From positions 1-64,000 of the forward strand of contig NZ_JAMWMR010000020.1 in the NCBI RefSeq assembly GCF_023887685.1: 64,000 nucleotides of DNA, in the 5' to 3' direction. The number at the start of each line of letters is the position of its first letter. Positions within the stretch are counted from its first letter, which is position 1. The translations under genes were made by a program, and so were the position numbers. Shown in pieces: positions 53,444 to 62,140 of the stretch. Source of the DNA: Streptomyces macrolidinus (GTDB lineage Bacteria; Actinomycetota; Actinomycetes; Streptomycetales; Streptomycetaceae). The notes under the pieces are model-generated. The model was not told where the DNA came from and did no database searches. It saw nothing but the letters and a program-made list of their open reading frames with translations.

Positions 53444-53683
53444 GCTCGCCTGTGCCCGGTCGGAACCGGAACGTTCCCTTTGGGCGGCTGCCCACAGACC
53501 TCTCGGCGAAACACCGCGTGCGATCCGGGCTCCTCATACCATCTGCGGCGCGTCGAGGGGCGCACATTGCCGCAAAGGGGCGTGCATTGTGCGGTGTGCC
53601 GACTACATTCGGGGAGCGGGGGCAGGGGCGGGACCGGAACACGGCATCCGTGACGAGCACGGCACGAGCAGGGTGGGGGCCGC

Positions 53684-54265
53684 ATGGCGAAGAAGGACGC
53701 ACCGTCCCGGTGGGACCGCACGATGCAGCAGCGCCTCGCCCGCGGCGAGGCCGCCGCGCTGGGTGAGCTGTACGACCGCTTCGCCTCCCTCGTGCACGGC
53801 CTCGCCCTGCGCGTCCTCGGGGACGAGCGGGCCGCCGACCGCGTCACGCGCGAGGTGTTCGCCCACATCTGGGAGACCCCGGAGTCGTACGACCCGGCAC
53901 AGGGCCCGCTGCGCTCCTGGGTGGCCACGCTGACCCACCGGCTCGCCGTACAACGGCTGCGCGCCACCGAGACCGCCGCGCTCACGCGAGGCGGCCGGGG
54001 CACCCGGGAGGACCTGGAGCGCAAGGTGCGCGACGCCTCGGTCGCGGCCCGCGCGGACTACATCGTCACCTCGATGCCGGTGCCGCTGCGCGCGGCGCTG
54101 GAGCGCGCGTACTTCCAGCGCCGGGACTACCGCCAGACCGCCGCCGACCTCGGCATCACCGAGGACGAGGCCCGCCGTCGGCTCCGGCTCGGACTCCAAC
54201 TGGTCGCCTCGGCCCACGAGTCGGAACCCGCGGGCGCCCCTCCCGGACCGGAGGCGACGTGGTGA
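53684..54265 (+). CDS. ECF-type sigma factor
   Basis: The 193-aa sigma factor has region 2 at about 20-85 (LGELYDRFASLVHGLALRVL, ADRVTREVFAHIWETPESYD) and region 4 at about 125-175 (PVPLRAALERAYFQRRDYRQ, TAADLGITEDEARRRLRLGL). It resembles the SigK/SigL-like ECF19 group. The anti-sigma gene overlaps its stop by 4 bp. The STAS protein is divergent, so this is a regulatory cluster. Confidence 0.87.
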   Translation: MAKKDAPSRWDRTMQQRLARGEAAALGELYDRFASLVHGLALRVLGDERAADRVTREVFAHIWETPESYDPAQGPLRSWVATLTHRLAVQRLRATETAALTRGGRGTREDLERKVRDASVAARADYIVTSMPVPLRAALERAYFQRRDYRQTAADLGITEDEARRRLRLGLQLVASAHESEPAGAPPGPEATW

Positions 54266-55575
54266 CCGGGGCGGAACGCTTCGAGACGTACGGCGATCCC
54301 GCGCGGTACGGCGTCCCCGGGCGCCCGAGGCCGCAGAACGCCGGAGCCGGTGACGCGAGCTGGACGTGGGGGGCGAAGGTGCCGCGCCAGGGCGGCCCCG
54401 GCCGCCTGCGGATGTCCGGCGCGCCCGGCGCCGAGAGGCCCGCCGAGCCCCCGCTCTCGCATCCGGTGCTGAAGTCGCTGCTCGGCGCGTGGGCGCTCGC
54501 CGCCTGCTCGCCGCAGGAGGCGGCGGCCGTGGAGGAGCACCTCGGCGGCTGCGGCCCCTGCGCGGACGAGGCACGGCACCTGCGCGCGGCCGTGGGGCTG
54601 CTGCACCCCGCCGAGACCCTCGACCTCGATCCCGCGCTGCGCACGCGCGTGCTGGAGAGCTGCCTCGGGCGGCGCCCGCCCCGTATCCCGGTCCCGCAGT
54701 GGGCCGCCGCGTACGAGGCGGAGGCGGCACGGCTGGACGCCCTGCTCCAGGACATGCGCGACGCCGAGTGGCACACGCCGGTACGGCTGCGGTGGTTCGA
54801 CGGGGCCGGTCCGGCGAGCCGTCGTACGACCGTCGCCGGGGTCATCGCCCATCTGCTCTCCGTCGACGGACTGGTCGCGGTGGCCCTCGGGCTGGACGAT
54901 CCGCTCGGGGACACGACCCCGGAGCACGGCACACCGCAGGGGCGCACGGAGGCGTACTGGCGCGCGTCGCGCTTCCCGCCGACCCGCGCGGTCCGGCGCC
55001 CGTGGCGGGAGCAGAGCCACGACCTGGTGCGGACCGTGTCCTTCACCGGCAGCGGCACCGGGCGGCTCACGGTGCCGTACGGCGCGTGCGAACTGCCGCT
55101 GCACGACGCGATGCTGGACCGCGCCTTCGCCTGCTGGGTGCACGCGGAGGACATCGCGAGCGCGGTCGACTACCCGTACGAGCCGCCCGCGGCGCGCCAT
55201 CTGAGCGGGATGATCGGCCTGGCCGCGGCGAAGCTTCCGCGGGCGCTGGCCCGGCGGCGGGCCCGCACGGGTGCGCCCGGCCGCAGCCGGCGGCTGGTCG
55301 CCGTCGGCGCTCCGGGGCGCTGTCTGCGGCTGGAGATCGAGGGCCGGGGCGGCGGCGAATGGATGATCCCGCTGGACGCCCCCGCGCGGGGTGCGGAGGA
55401 CTCCGCCGAGCGCGAGGCCGAGCGCGAGGTGGCGCATGTGGTGCTCGAGAGCGTGGAGTTCTGCCGCCTGGCCGCCGGGCACGTACCGCCGGAGGAGGCC
55501 GCCGCGGGTCAGCGAGGGGACCGGGAGGCGATCAGGGAGGTGCTGTTCGCGGCGGCGTCGCTGAGCCGGATGTAG
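54262..55575 (+). CDS. Zinc-finger anti-sigma factor fused to MDMPI-like domain
   Basis: The 437-aa protein starts at GTG 54262, GTGA-overlapping the sigma stop, 7 bp after GGAGG. Residues about 60-120 carry a ZAS motif, VEEHLGGCGPCADEARHL (HxxxCxxC). Residues about 160-310 look like the mycothiol-dependent maleylpyruvate isomerase N-domain (RWFDGAGPASRRTTVAGVIA, HLLSVDGLV; HAEDIASAVDYPYEPP). No TM helix is seen, so it is a soluble anti-sigma factor. The thiol-linked domain suggests redox sensing, which is inference. Confidence 0.82.
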   Translation: MTGAERFETYGDPARYGVPGRPRPQNAGAGDASWTWGAKVPRQGGPGRLRMSGAPGAERPAEPPLSHPVLKSLLGAWALAACSPQEAAAVEEHLGGCGPCADEARHLRAAVGLLHPAETLDLDPALRTRVLESCLGRRPPRIPVPQWAAAYEAEAARLDALLQDMRDAEWHTPVRLRWFDGAGPASRRTTVAGVIAHLLSVDGLVAVALGLDDPLGDTTPEHGTPQGRTEAYWRASRFPPTRAVRRPWREQSHDLVRTVSFTGSGTGRLTVPYGACELPLHDAMLDRAFACWVHAEDIASAVDYPYEPPAARHLSGMIGLAAAKLPRALARRRARTGAPGRSRRLVAVGAPGRCLRLEIEGRGGGEWMIPLDAPARGAEDSAEREAEREVAHVVLESVEFCRLAAGHVPPEEAAAGQRGDREAIREVLFAAASLSRM

Positions 55576-55585
55576 GGCGTCTCCG

Positions 55586-56464
55586 TCAGGCGAAGACGAC
55601 CGTGCGCCGGCCGTTCAGCAGGATGCGGCGCTCCGCGTGCCACTTCACCGCACGGGCCAGCGCCTGGCACTCCACGTCGCGGCCGATCGCCACGAGCTGG
55701 TCCGGGGTCACACCGTGGCCCACCCGCTCGACCTCCTGCTCGATGATCGGGCCCTCGTCCAGGTCGGCCGTGACGTAGTGCGCCGTGGCACCGATGAGCT
55801 TCACACCGCGCGCGTGCGCCTGGTGGTACGGCTTGGCGCCCTTGAAGCTCGGCAGGAAGGAGTGGTGGATGTTGATGATCCGGCCGCTGAGCCGCTTGCA
55901 CAGGTCGTCCGAGAGCACCTGCATATAGCGGGCGAGGACCACCAGCTCGACGTCCAGTTCACGCACCAGCTCCACCAGCCGGGCCTCGGCCTCCGGCTTG
56001 GTGTCCCTCGTCACCGGGATGTGGTGGAAGGGGATGTTGTACGAGCCCACCAGCTCCTGGAACTCGGTGTGGTTGGACACCACGGCCGCGATCTCGACGG
56101 GCAGGGCACCGATCCGGGCGCGGAAGAGCAGGTCGTTCAGGCAGTGGCCGAACTTGCTGACCATCAGGATGATGCGCATCTTCTCGTCGGCCCGGTGGAT
56201 CTGCCAGTCCATCTGGCAGGAGTCACCGATCGCCGCGAAGCTCGCCCGCAGCTTGTCCACGGTCACGGGTGCCTCCGCCGTGAAGTGGACCCGCATGAAG
56301 AACAGTCCCGTGTCGCGGTCCCCGAACTGCTGGCTGTCCTCGATGTTGCAGCCGGTCATGAACAGATAGCTCGACACGGCGTGCACGATCCCCTGCTTGT
56401 CCGGGCAGGAGAGCGTGAGGACGTACTGGTCAGGGGCCGAGGACGGGGCGGACAGCTCGTTCAT
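55586..56464 (-). CDS. purU: Formyltetrahydrofolate deformylase
   Basis: The 292-aa enzyme hydrolyses 10-formyl-THF to formate and THF, supplying formate for purine synthesis and balancing one-carbon units. An N-terminal ACT domain (YVLTLSCPDKQGIVHAVSSY) is followed by the formyltransferase fold with VSNHTEFQ, LARYMQVLS, INIHHSFLPSFKGAKPYHQA (catalytic Asn, His and Ser region) and the DEGPII loop with its Asp. Length is normal. It converges on the anti-sigma gene with an 11-bp gap. Confidence 0.95.
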   Translation of the reverse strand: MNELSAPSSAPDQYVLTLSCPDKQGIVHAVSSYLFMTGCNIEDSQQFGDRDTGLFFMRVHFTAEAPVTVDKLRASFAAIGDSCQMDWQIHRADEKMRIILMVSKFGHCLNDLLFRARIGALPVEIAAVVSNHTEFQELVGSYNIPFHHIPVTRDTKPEAEARLVELVRELDVELVVLARYMQVLSDDLCKRLSGRIINIHHSFLPSFKGAKPYHQAHARGVKLIGATAHYVTADLDEGPIIEQEVERVGHGVTPDQLVAIGRDVECQALARAVKWHAERRILLNGRRTVVFA

Positions 56465-56534
56465 GCACGCCAGGGTCTCACGTCCGGGGGGCTTCGCGAC
56501 GAGGCGTTCCGCCACGCGGACGCCCCGTGCCCGA

Positions 56535-57035
56535 CTATGCGATCCGGGTGAGGACGCGCAGGACGTCGAGCGTGCGCGGCGGGGCGTCCGGGTCCTCGCC
56601 GTCGCCGATCGCGAGCCGGACGTGCGCGTCGCGGGCCGCCCGGACCGCCTCCGGCCAGCCGTGGTGGTCGAGATAGGCCTCGACCGGCGCGTCCGGCCCG
56701 ACCTGGTGCATGATCCGCAGCACGCGCAGCACCGCGGTGTCGACCAGGGCCGCCTCCTGCGAGTCACGGAAGATCGTCCCGACGTATTTCTCCGCCGACC
56801 AGTTGTCCAGCCAGGTGTCCTCGACCAGGCGGTACACGGCGTCGGTGACGTCGCCGTACCCGTCCACACGGGCCAGCCAGACGTCCCGCTGGAACGCCGG
56901 GTCGGAGAGCATGTGCAGCGCGGAACGCACGTTGCTGCGCCAGCGCCACCACGGCATGTCATTGAGTGGCATGACGCCCATGGTGGAGGAGCGACGGCCA
57001 CTGCGGGAAGAGTTCTCCGAACCTTGCACGGTCAC
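56535..57035 (-). CDS. SCO4402-like conserved protein
   Basis: The 166-aa protein contains PLNDMPWWRWRSNVRSALHM, LSDPAFQRDVWLARVDGYGD and WLDNWSAEKYVGTIFRDSQE, a conserved actinobacterial pattern that I know as the SCO4402 family. It has no TM segment. It lies 71 bp upstream of purU on the same strand and may be co-transcribed. Function is unknown. Confidence 0.8.
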   Translation of the reverse strand: MTVQGSENSSRSGRRSSTMGVMPLNDMPWWRWRSNVRSALHMLSDPAFQRDVWLARVDGYGDVTDAVYRLVEDTWLDNWSAEKYVGTIFRDSQEAALVDTAVLRVLRIMHQVGPDAPVEAYLDHHGWPEAVRAARDAHVRLAIGDGEDPDAPPRTLDVLRVLTRIA

Positions 57036-57103
57036 TGATCGTACGTTCCTCGTGAATCCGGATCATCAGCCCCCGGCATCCGACGCTTCCCGCCGCCCGT
57101 ACG

Positions 57104-58504
57104 TCAGAGCTGGGTCGGCTGGCGCTGGGTGAGGCCGTACTTCTGTGCGATGGCGTTCCACAGGGGCGCGGCCTTCGCCTTCTGGGCCGTCGCCGTACCG
57201 CTCGACCGGTCGCCCGCCGCGGCCTGGTTGGTGTGGCGCGCGTGGCCCTTCTTGCAGCCCTTCTTGGCCTGGTTCGCCCAGGCGGCGTAGTGGTTGTCGG
57301 CGGACGCGGACGCCTTCCACGCGCTGGTGAGCGCCGCGGTCAGCTCGTCGTTCCGGGGCAGCTTGTCGACCTCGATCCCGGACAGCCGGGTGACCAGCTC
57401 GCCCCGCTGCTTGGCCGCGTCGCGCAGATCGGTGGCCGCCTGGTCGAGGTTCTGGCAGTTCCTGACGTCACCGACCGCCTTGACCACGGCGCCGCGGCTG
57501 TTGCCGCTGTCGGCGAGGAGCTTGTCGAGCGCGACGGCCTGCTCCCTGGCCGGGTCGGCGGACGGGGACGGGGACGCCTCCTCCGAGGGCTCCTCGACGG
57601 GGCCGGTCGCCGCGACGGTCTTGTTGTCGTCGGTGTTGCTGTCGCTGCCGCCCCCCGCGCCGAGCAGGGCGCCCGCGCCGATGCCGACGACGGCGATGCC
57701 CACGCCGACGGCCGCGATGAGCGGCACGCGCGACGGGGGACGGCCGCCACCGGCGCGCCGTCCGGCCGCCCGGCCCACGGGGGCGCTCGGCGGCGGGGCC
57801 GCGGCGTCGAGCTGCGGCATCTGCTGGGTGGAATCGGCGCCGCCCGCGTCGTTGCGGAAGAGGTTGTCGAACTCGGACGGCGGGTGCCGGTCGCCGCCGG
57901 GTGCGCCCGACGGCATGCCGTACGGGTCCGGGCCGGGGCCGCCGGGGACGGGCGGGATGTACTGCGTGGCCTGTTCGTCGGGATGCGCCGCGGGCCTCTC
58001 GGCGGGCAGCGCCCCCGGAGCCCCGGAGGTCACCGGCGGTATGTACTGGGTCGCCCCCTCGTCGGCGGCGACGGGCGGTATGTACTGCGTGGCGCCCTCG
58101 TCGTCGGCGGTGTGCGGCATCGCGTGTGCGCCCTGGGACGCGTGCTGCCCGTACGGGGACGGCGGTGCGGCCTCGGGCGGCAGCGGTCCGGCGCCGACGC
58201 CCGGCGGCGTCTGCGGCGGCAACGGCTGGGCGTGCGCGCCCTGCGCCTGCGCGGCCGGGGCCCCGCCCCAGCTCGCGTGCGGGTCGGAGGTCCCCCAGGA
58301 CTGCTGCGCTTCCGGCGCGCCCCAGGTCTGCCCCGTGTCGAGGCCCCAGGTCTGGGTGGGCGGCGACTGCGCCGGTTGCTGCGGCCCCCACGCTCCGCCC
58401 CAGGCCTGGCCGCCCGCCTGGGCGGCATGACCGTCGGAGGGCAGCGCGATGCCTTCGCGCGCGGGCTGCGCCGAGGGCTCCTCGCCCTGTCCACTCTGCG
58501 TCAC
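57104..58504 (-). CDS. Single-pass membrane protein with ATQYIPP repeats
   Basis: In this 466-aa protein residues 1-255 are Gln/Pro/Gly/Ala-rich and disordered, with WG-type repeats (QTWG, QSWGT, ASWGG) and three copies of (G/Q)ATQYIPPV preceded by DE. One TM helix follows at about 262-285 (VPLIAAVGVGIAVVGIGAGA). The outer domain of about 170 residues is helical with a few Cys (RNCQN, KGCKKGH). The threonine in the repeated motif could be a kinase target read by FHA domains. Function is unknown. Confidence 0.82.
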   Translation of the reverse strand: MTQSGQGEEPSAQPAREGIALPSDGHAAQAGGQAWGGAWGPQQPAQSPPTQTWGLDTGQTWGAPEAQQSWGTSDPHASWGGAPAAQAQGAHAQPLPPQTPPGVGAGPLPPEAAPPSPYGQHASQGAHAMPHTADDEGATQYIPPVAADEGATQYIPPVTSGAPGALPAERPAAHPDEQATQYIPPVPGGPGPDPYGMPSGAPGGDRHPPSEFDNLFRNDAGGADSTQQMPQLDAAAPPPSAPVGRAAGRRAGGGRPPSRVPLIAAVGVGIAVVGIGAGALLGAGGGSDSNTDDNKTVAATGPVEEPSEEASPSPSADPAREQAVALDKLLADSGNSRGAVVKAVGDVRNCQNLDQAATDLRDAAKQRGELVTRLSGIEVDKLPRNDELTAALTSAWKASASADNHYAAWANQAKKGCKKGHARHTNQAAAGDRSSGTATAQKAKAAPLWNAIAQKYGLTQRQPTQL

Positions 58505-58727
58505 CGGGACTCCTACGAATGGGGGACTGGCGGAATCGTCGGCTCACGCTACCGGGTCCCCGGAGCCCCATGCCACGCCGGACGGGACGTACTCCTCCCT
58601 CGTTCCCAGGGCGTAACAATTCCGCCGCGCGGAACGCTGTTTATGCCCCCTCTCGTCCCTGAACAGCCGGGGCGCGCCCCGGAGCCGGGGCGAAGTCCAT
58701 GACCGGGCCCCGGCCCCGGGGGTGCCC

Positions 58728-60113
58728 TCACGCCGCCGCCGTCAGCTCAAGCCGCGCCCCGAACTCCCGTACCACCGCCTCGTCCCGGTACGGCTCCAGC
58801 CGCTGCTGGAAGTCCTCCAGATACTCGGCGCCGCGGTTGGAGCGCAGGGAGCCGAGCAGGCCCACCGCCTTCAGGCCCGTGGCGCAGGCCTGTTCCACCT
58901 CGCGCTGCTGCACCTGCGCGGTGGCCAGCAGGACGAAGCCGATCGCCCGGCGCCGGGCCCGCGACTCGGGATGCCCGGCCAGGGCCTCCTCCGCGCACCG
59001 CGCCGCCGCCTCCGCCTGCCCCAGATCCCGGTGACAGTGCGCCAACTCGTCGGCCAGATAGGCGTGATCGAAGTGGGCGATCCACGCCGGGTCGTCCCCG
59101 GAGGCCGCGTCGGCCGCCTCCAGCGCCGTGACCGCGCGCCCGGACGCGAGCTGGGCCGAGCGCACATCGCCCAGCAGCGCGTGCCCGCGTGCCTCGGCGG
59201 CGTGGAACATCGCCTCCGCACGCGGAGTCACCCGCCCCCGCGCCCCCTCCTGCGCCGCACGCGCCAACTGCGCGATCTCACGCGGGTTTCCGAGCTGCGC
59301 CGCGAGATGGCTCATGGAGGCCGCGAGCACATAGCCGCCGTAGCCCCGGTCCCCCGCCGCCTGCGCGAGCCGCAGCGACTGGATGTAGTACCGCTGCGCG
59401 AGCCCGGGTTGCCCGGTGTCGACGGCCATGTACCCGGCGAGTTCCGTCAACCGCGCGACGACGGCGAAGAGTTCGCGTCCCACCGCCTCCCGGTACGAGC
59501 CCGCCAGCAGCCCCGAGACGACGCTGTTGAGGTAGTGCACGACGACCGGGCGCACATGCCCGCTGCCGAACTGGTGGTCCAGCTCGACCAGGGCCTGCGT
59601 CATCGCCCGCACCGCCGCCACGTCCGACGGCCCCACGCGTGGCCCGCCGGAGCGCGCGACCTGGGCGTCCGGCAGGGAGATCAGCCAGTCGCGGCTCGGC
59701 TCGACGAGCGCCGAGGCGGCCACCGACGAGCCGGACAGGAAGTCGCGGCGCCCGACGTCGCTGCGCCACAACTCGCAGACCTGCTCGATGGCGCCGAGCA
59801 CCGTCGGCGAGAACTGCAGGCCCACGCCCGAGGCGAGGTTCTTGCCGTTGGCCATGCCGATCTCGTCGATCGTGACCGTGCGTCCCAGCTTGCGACCAAG
59901 CGCCTCCGCGATGATCGCCGGGGCCCGGCCCCGCGGTTGCTGCCCCCGCAGCCAACGGGCCACGGACGTCTTGTCGTAGCGCAGATCGAGACCGTGTTCC
60001 GCGCCGCACATGTTGACCCGGCGGGCGAGCCCCGCGTTGGAGCAGCCCGCTTCCTGGATGAGCGCCTGCAGCCGTTCGTTCGGCTGCCGCGCGACGAGAG
60101 GCCTTGCGGCCAT
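58728..60113 (-). CDS. NsdA-like TPR regulator
   Basis: The 461-aa protein has an N-terminal HTH-like part (NERLQALIQEAGCSNAGLAR, TSVARWLRGQQPRGRAPAII) and a long helical part with TPR-like repeats (about 190-440). It matches the NsdA family of Streptomyces regulators, in which NsdA represses sporulation and antibiotic production. Which paralogue this is cannot be told here. It is divergent from the prim-pol-like gene. Confidence 0.8.
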   Translation of the reverse strand: MAARPLVARQPNERLQALIQEAGCSNAGLARRVNMCGAEHGLDLRYDKTSVARWLRGQQPRGRAPAIIAEALGRKLGRTVTIDEIGMANGKNLASGVGLQFSPTVLGAIEQVCELWRSDVGRRDFLSGSSVAASALVEPSRDWLISLPDAQVARSGGPRVGPSDVAAVRAMTQALVELDHQFGSGHVRPVVVHYLNSVVSGLLAGSYREAVGRELFAVVARLTELAGYMAVDTGQPGLAQRYYIQSLRLAQAAGDRGYGGYVLAASMSHLAAQLGNPREIAQLARAAQEGARGRVTPRAEAMFHAAEARGHALLGDVRSAQLASGRAVTALEAADAASGDDPAWIAHFDHAYLADELAHCHRDLGQAEAAARCAEEALAGHPESRARRRAIGFVLLATAQVQQREVEQACATGLKAVGLLGSLRSNRGAEYLEDFQQRLEPYRDEAVVREFGARLELTAAA

Positions 60114-60288
60114 GGCGTACCCCCATGTTCATGGCTCGGTTCGCCTCCGGGGCGCGCCCCTTCGGCTCACTCGCCGGATGGCTGCGGTGCCTGCCCGTGC
60201 ACCGAGTTGATGTGTCGTCCTCGGCCGGAATCTCGGACTCGTCCTCATATGCACCGAAAGGTCCGGCCGTGCAGATCAATGCCCCGGG

Positions 60289-60324
60289 GACATACGAGTA
60301 ATGCGAGACATACGGGGATTGCGA
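60289..60324. repeat. 18-bp imperfect tandem repeat in a divergent spacer
   Basis: Two adjacent 18-bp units (60289-60306 and 60307-60324; first half GACATACG in both) differ at three positions. They lie in the 433-bp gap between the NsdA-like and prim-pol-like genes, so may bind a regulator. I see no gene elsewhere in this gap. Confidence 0.55.
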
Positions 60325-60546
60325 GGTAAAGGCTGATGCACTACCCCACTCGTGGCTACCCAGCCGCTGTCCCCGATCCTCTTGCGCGCCCCCGTGCGTG
60401 CATCCATGCGCCCCGGCCGAGGGCACGGTGCCCCTCCCCCGCGCATGTGAGATAAAAGGGACATGCCCACCATCCGTTTCCGGGGCGGGTGACGACGGCT
60501 GAGAGGGCGGGCGTAACCCCCGGTGACAGCAGGAGTTGAGTTCATC

Positions 60547-61200
60547 GTGGAAGAGACCATCGCGGGGCCTCAGGCTGCCCACATCCCGAAGCGGCGCGGC
60601 GATTCGATCGCGGAAGCCGCCGTACGGTACGTCGAAGAGCGTCACTGGGACGTGTTCCCCGGGACCTGGCTGGAGGCCCGTGACGGGACGCTGCGCTGCT
60701 CCTGCGGCGAGTCGGCCTGCCCCGCGCCCGGCGCGCATCCGGCGCGCGAGGACTGGGCGACGCAGGCGACCGGCAGCGCGACCGTCGCGCGCGGTCTGTG
60801 GTCCGAGCACCCCACCGCGTCGATCCTGCTGCCCGTCGGGCGCACGTTCGACGCGATCGACGTGCCGGAGACCGCGGGTCTGCTCGCCCTGGCCCGGATG
60901 GAGCGCATGGAGCTGCGGCTCGGGCCGGTGACCCACGCGCCGGACGGACGCATGCAGTTCTTCGTGCTGCCCGGCGCGGCGGCCAAAGTGCCCGATCTGC
61001 TGCGGGGATTGGGCTGGTCCCCGGCCACCCTCGACCTGGTCGCCCTGGGCGAGGGCACGTATGTGGCCGCGCCGCCCACGCGCTACGGGTTGCGGGGGCC
61101 CGTGCAGTGGGCGTGCCGCCCCACGTCCGAGAACCGATGGCTGCCGGACGCGGAGGAGTTGATCTCGACCCTGGCCTACGCCTGCGGGCGGGACCGGTAG
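60547..61200 (+). CDS. Bifunctional DNA primase/polymerase N-domain-like protein
   Basis: The 217-aa protein looks like the prim-pol N-domain used in actinobacterial orphan proteins: AVRYVEERHWDVFPGTWLEA, a CSCGESACPAPGAHPAREDW cysteine-rich stretch, LLPVGRTFDAIDVPE and PTRYGLRGPVQW. The full primase catalytic set is not obvious, so polymerase activity is doubtful. GTG 60547 (EETIAG start, AGGAG upstream) is preferred over GTG 60523. Confidence 0.78.
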   Translation: MEETIAGPQAAHIPKRRGDSIAEAAVRYVEERHWDVFPGTWLEARDGTLRCSCGESACPAPGAHPAREDWATQATGSATVARGLWSEHPTASILLPVGRTFDAIDVPETAGLLALARMERMELRLGPVTHAPDGRMQFFVLPGAAAKVPDLLRGLGWSPATLDLVALGEGTYVAAPPTRYGLRGPVQWACRPTSENRWLPDAEELISTLAYACGRDR

Positions 61201-61351
61201 GCATCGGTCCCGCCCGTCCGGCGGGATGCGGGAACTTCCCACCGGGCACGCGAGTTGTCCGTGACGGGGGTCGTTCCCGCCCGCGGCGGGCCCCTTGGAG
61301 CGTTACGACTCTGTGTCCGTTACGGGTACCCCTGCCCCGTAAGGTGATCGT

Positions 61352-62140
61352 ATGAACGAGGTTGGGGCAGGTACGGCCGCCGTACGGGTGCAAGGGCTCT
61401 GGAAGCGGTTCGGTGAGCAGATCGCCGTCTCCGGGATCGATCTGGAGCTTCCCGCGGGGCGGTTCATCGGGCTCGTCGGACCGAACGGCGCGGGGAAGAC
61501 GACCACCCTGTCCATGGTCACGGGGCTGCTCCGCCCCGACCAGGGAACCGTCGAGATCGCCGGTCACGACGTCTGGCGCGACCCGGTCGCGGTGAAGGCC
61601 CGTATCGGTGTCCTGCCCGAGGGGCTGCGGCTCTTCGAGCGCCTCTCCGGGCGCGAACTCCTCGCGTACACCGGCCGGTTGCGCGGGCTGCCCGGTGACG
61701 AGGTCGACAAGCGGGCCACGCAGTTGCTCGACGTCCTCGATCTGGCCGGGTCCCAGCACAAGCTGGTCGTCGACTACTCGACCGGTATGCGCAAGAAGAT
61801 CGGGCTGGCCGCCGCCCTGCTCCACAACCCCGAAGTCCTCTTCCTCGACGAGCCGTTCGAGGGCGTCGACCCGGTCTCCGCGCAGACCATCCGCGGCGTC
61901 CTGGAGCGGTACACCGCCTCCGGTGCCACGGTCGTCTTCTCCTCGCACGTCATGGAGCTGGTCGAGTCGCTGTGCGACTGGGTGGCGGTGATGGTCGCGG
62001 GGCGGATCCGCGCGCACGGCCCGCTCGCCGAGGTCCGCGGTGACGCGCCGACCCTGCAGCAGGCGTTCCTGGAACTGGTGGGCGCGGGCAGCCGTACGGC
62101 CGGTGCCGACCTCGACTGGCTCGGCGGCGGCGCCCGATGA
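61352..62140 (+). CDS. ABC transporter ATP-binding protein
   Basis: The 262-aa ATPase has Walker A GPNGAGKTTT, signature YSTGMRKKIGLAAALLHNPE, Walker B LFLDEPFEG and a switch His in FSSHVMELVE. The signature motif is the variant STGMR/K common to ABC-2-type exporters. It overlaps the permease gene by ATGA and forms a two-gene operon. The substrate is unknown. Confidence 0.92.
   Translation: MNEVGAGTAAVRVQGLWKRFGEQIAVSGIDLELPAGRFIGLVGPNGAGKTTTLSMVTGLLRPDQGTVEIAGHDVWRDPVAVKARIGVLPEGLRLFERLSGRELLAYTGRLRGLPGDEVDKRATQLLDVLDLAGSQHKLVVDYSTGMRKKIGLAAALLHNPEVLFLDEPFEGVDPVSAQTIRGVLERYTASGATVVFSSHVMELVESLCDWVAVMVAGRIRAHGPLAEVRGDAPTLQQAFLELVGAGSRTAGADLDWLGGGAR

Noticed and set aside
60480..60540. CTGAGAGGG followed by GGCGTAACCC upstream of the prim-pol-like gene as a possible TPP riboswitch.
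   Set aside because: The second conserved half of the TPP aptamer is missing and the neighbouring genes have no thiamine link.
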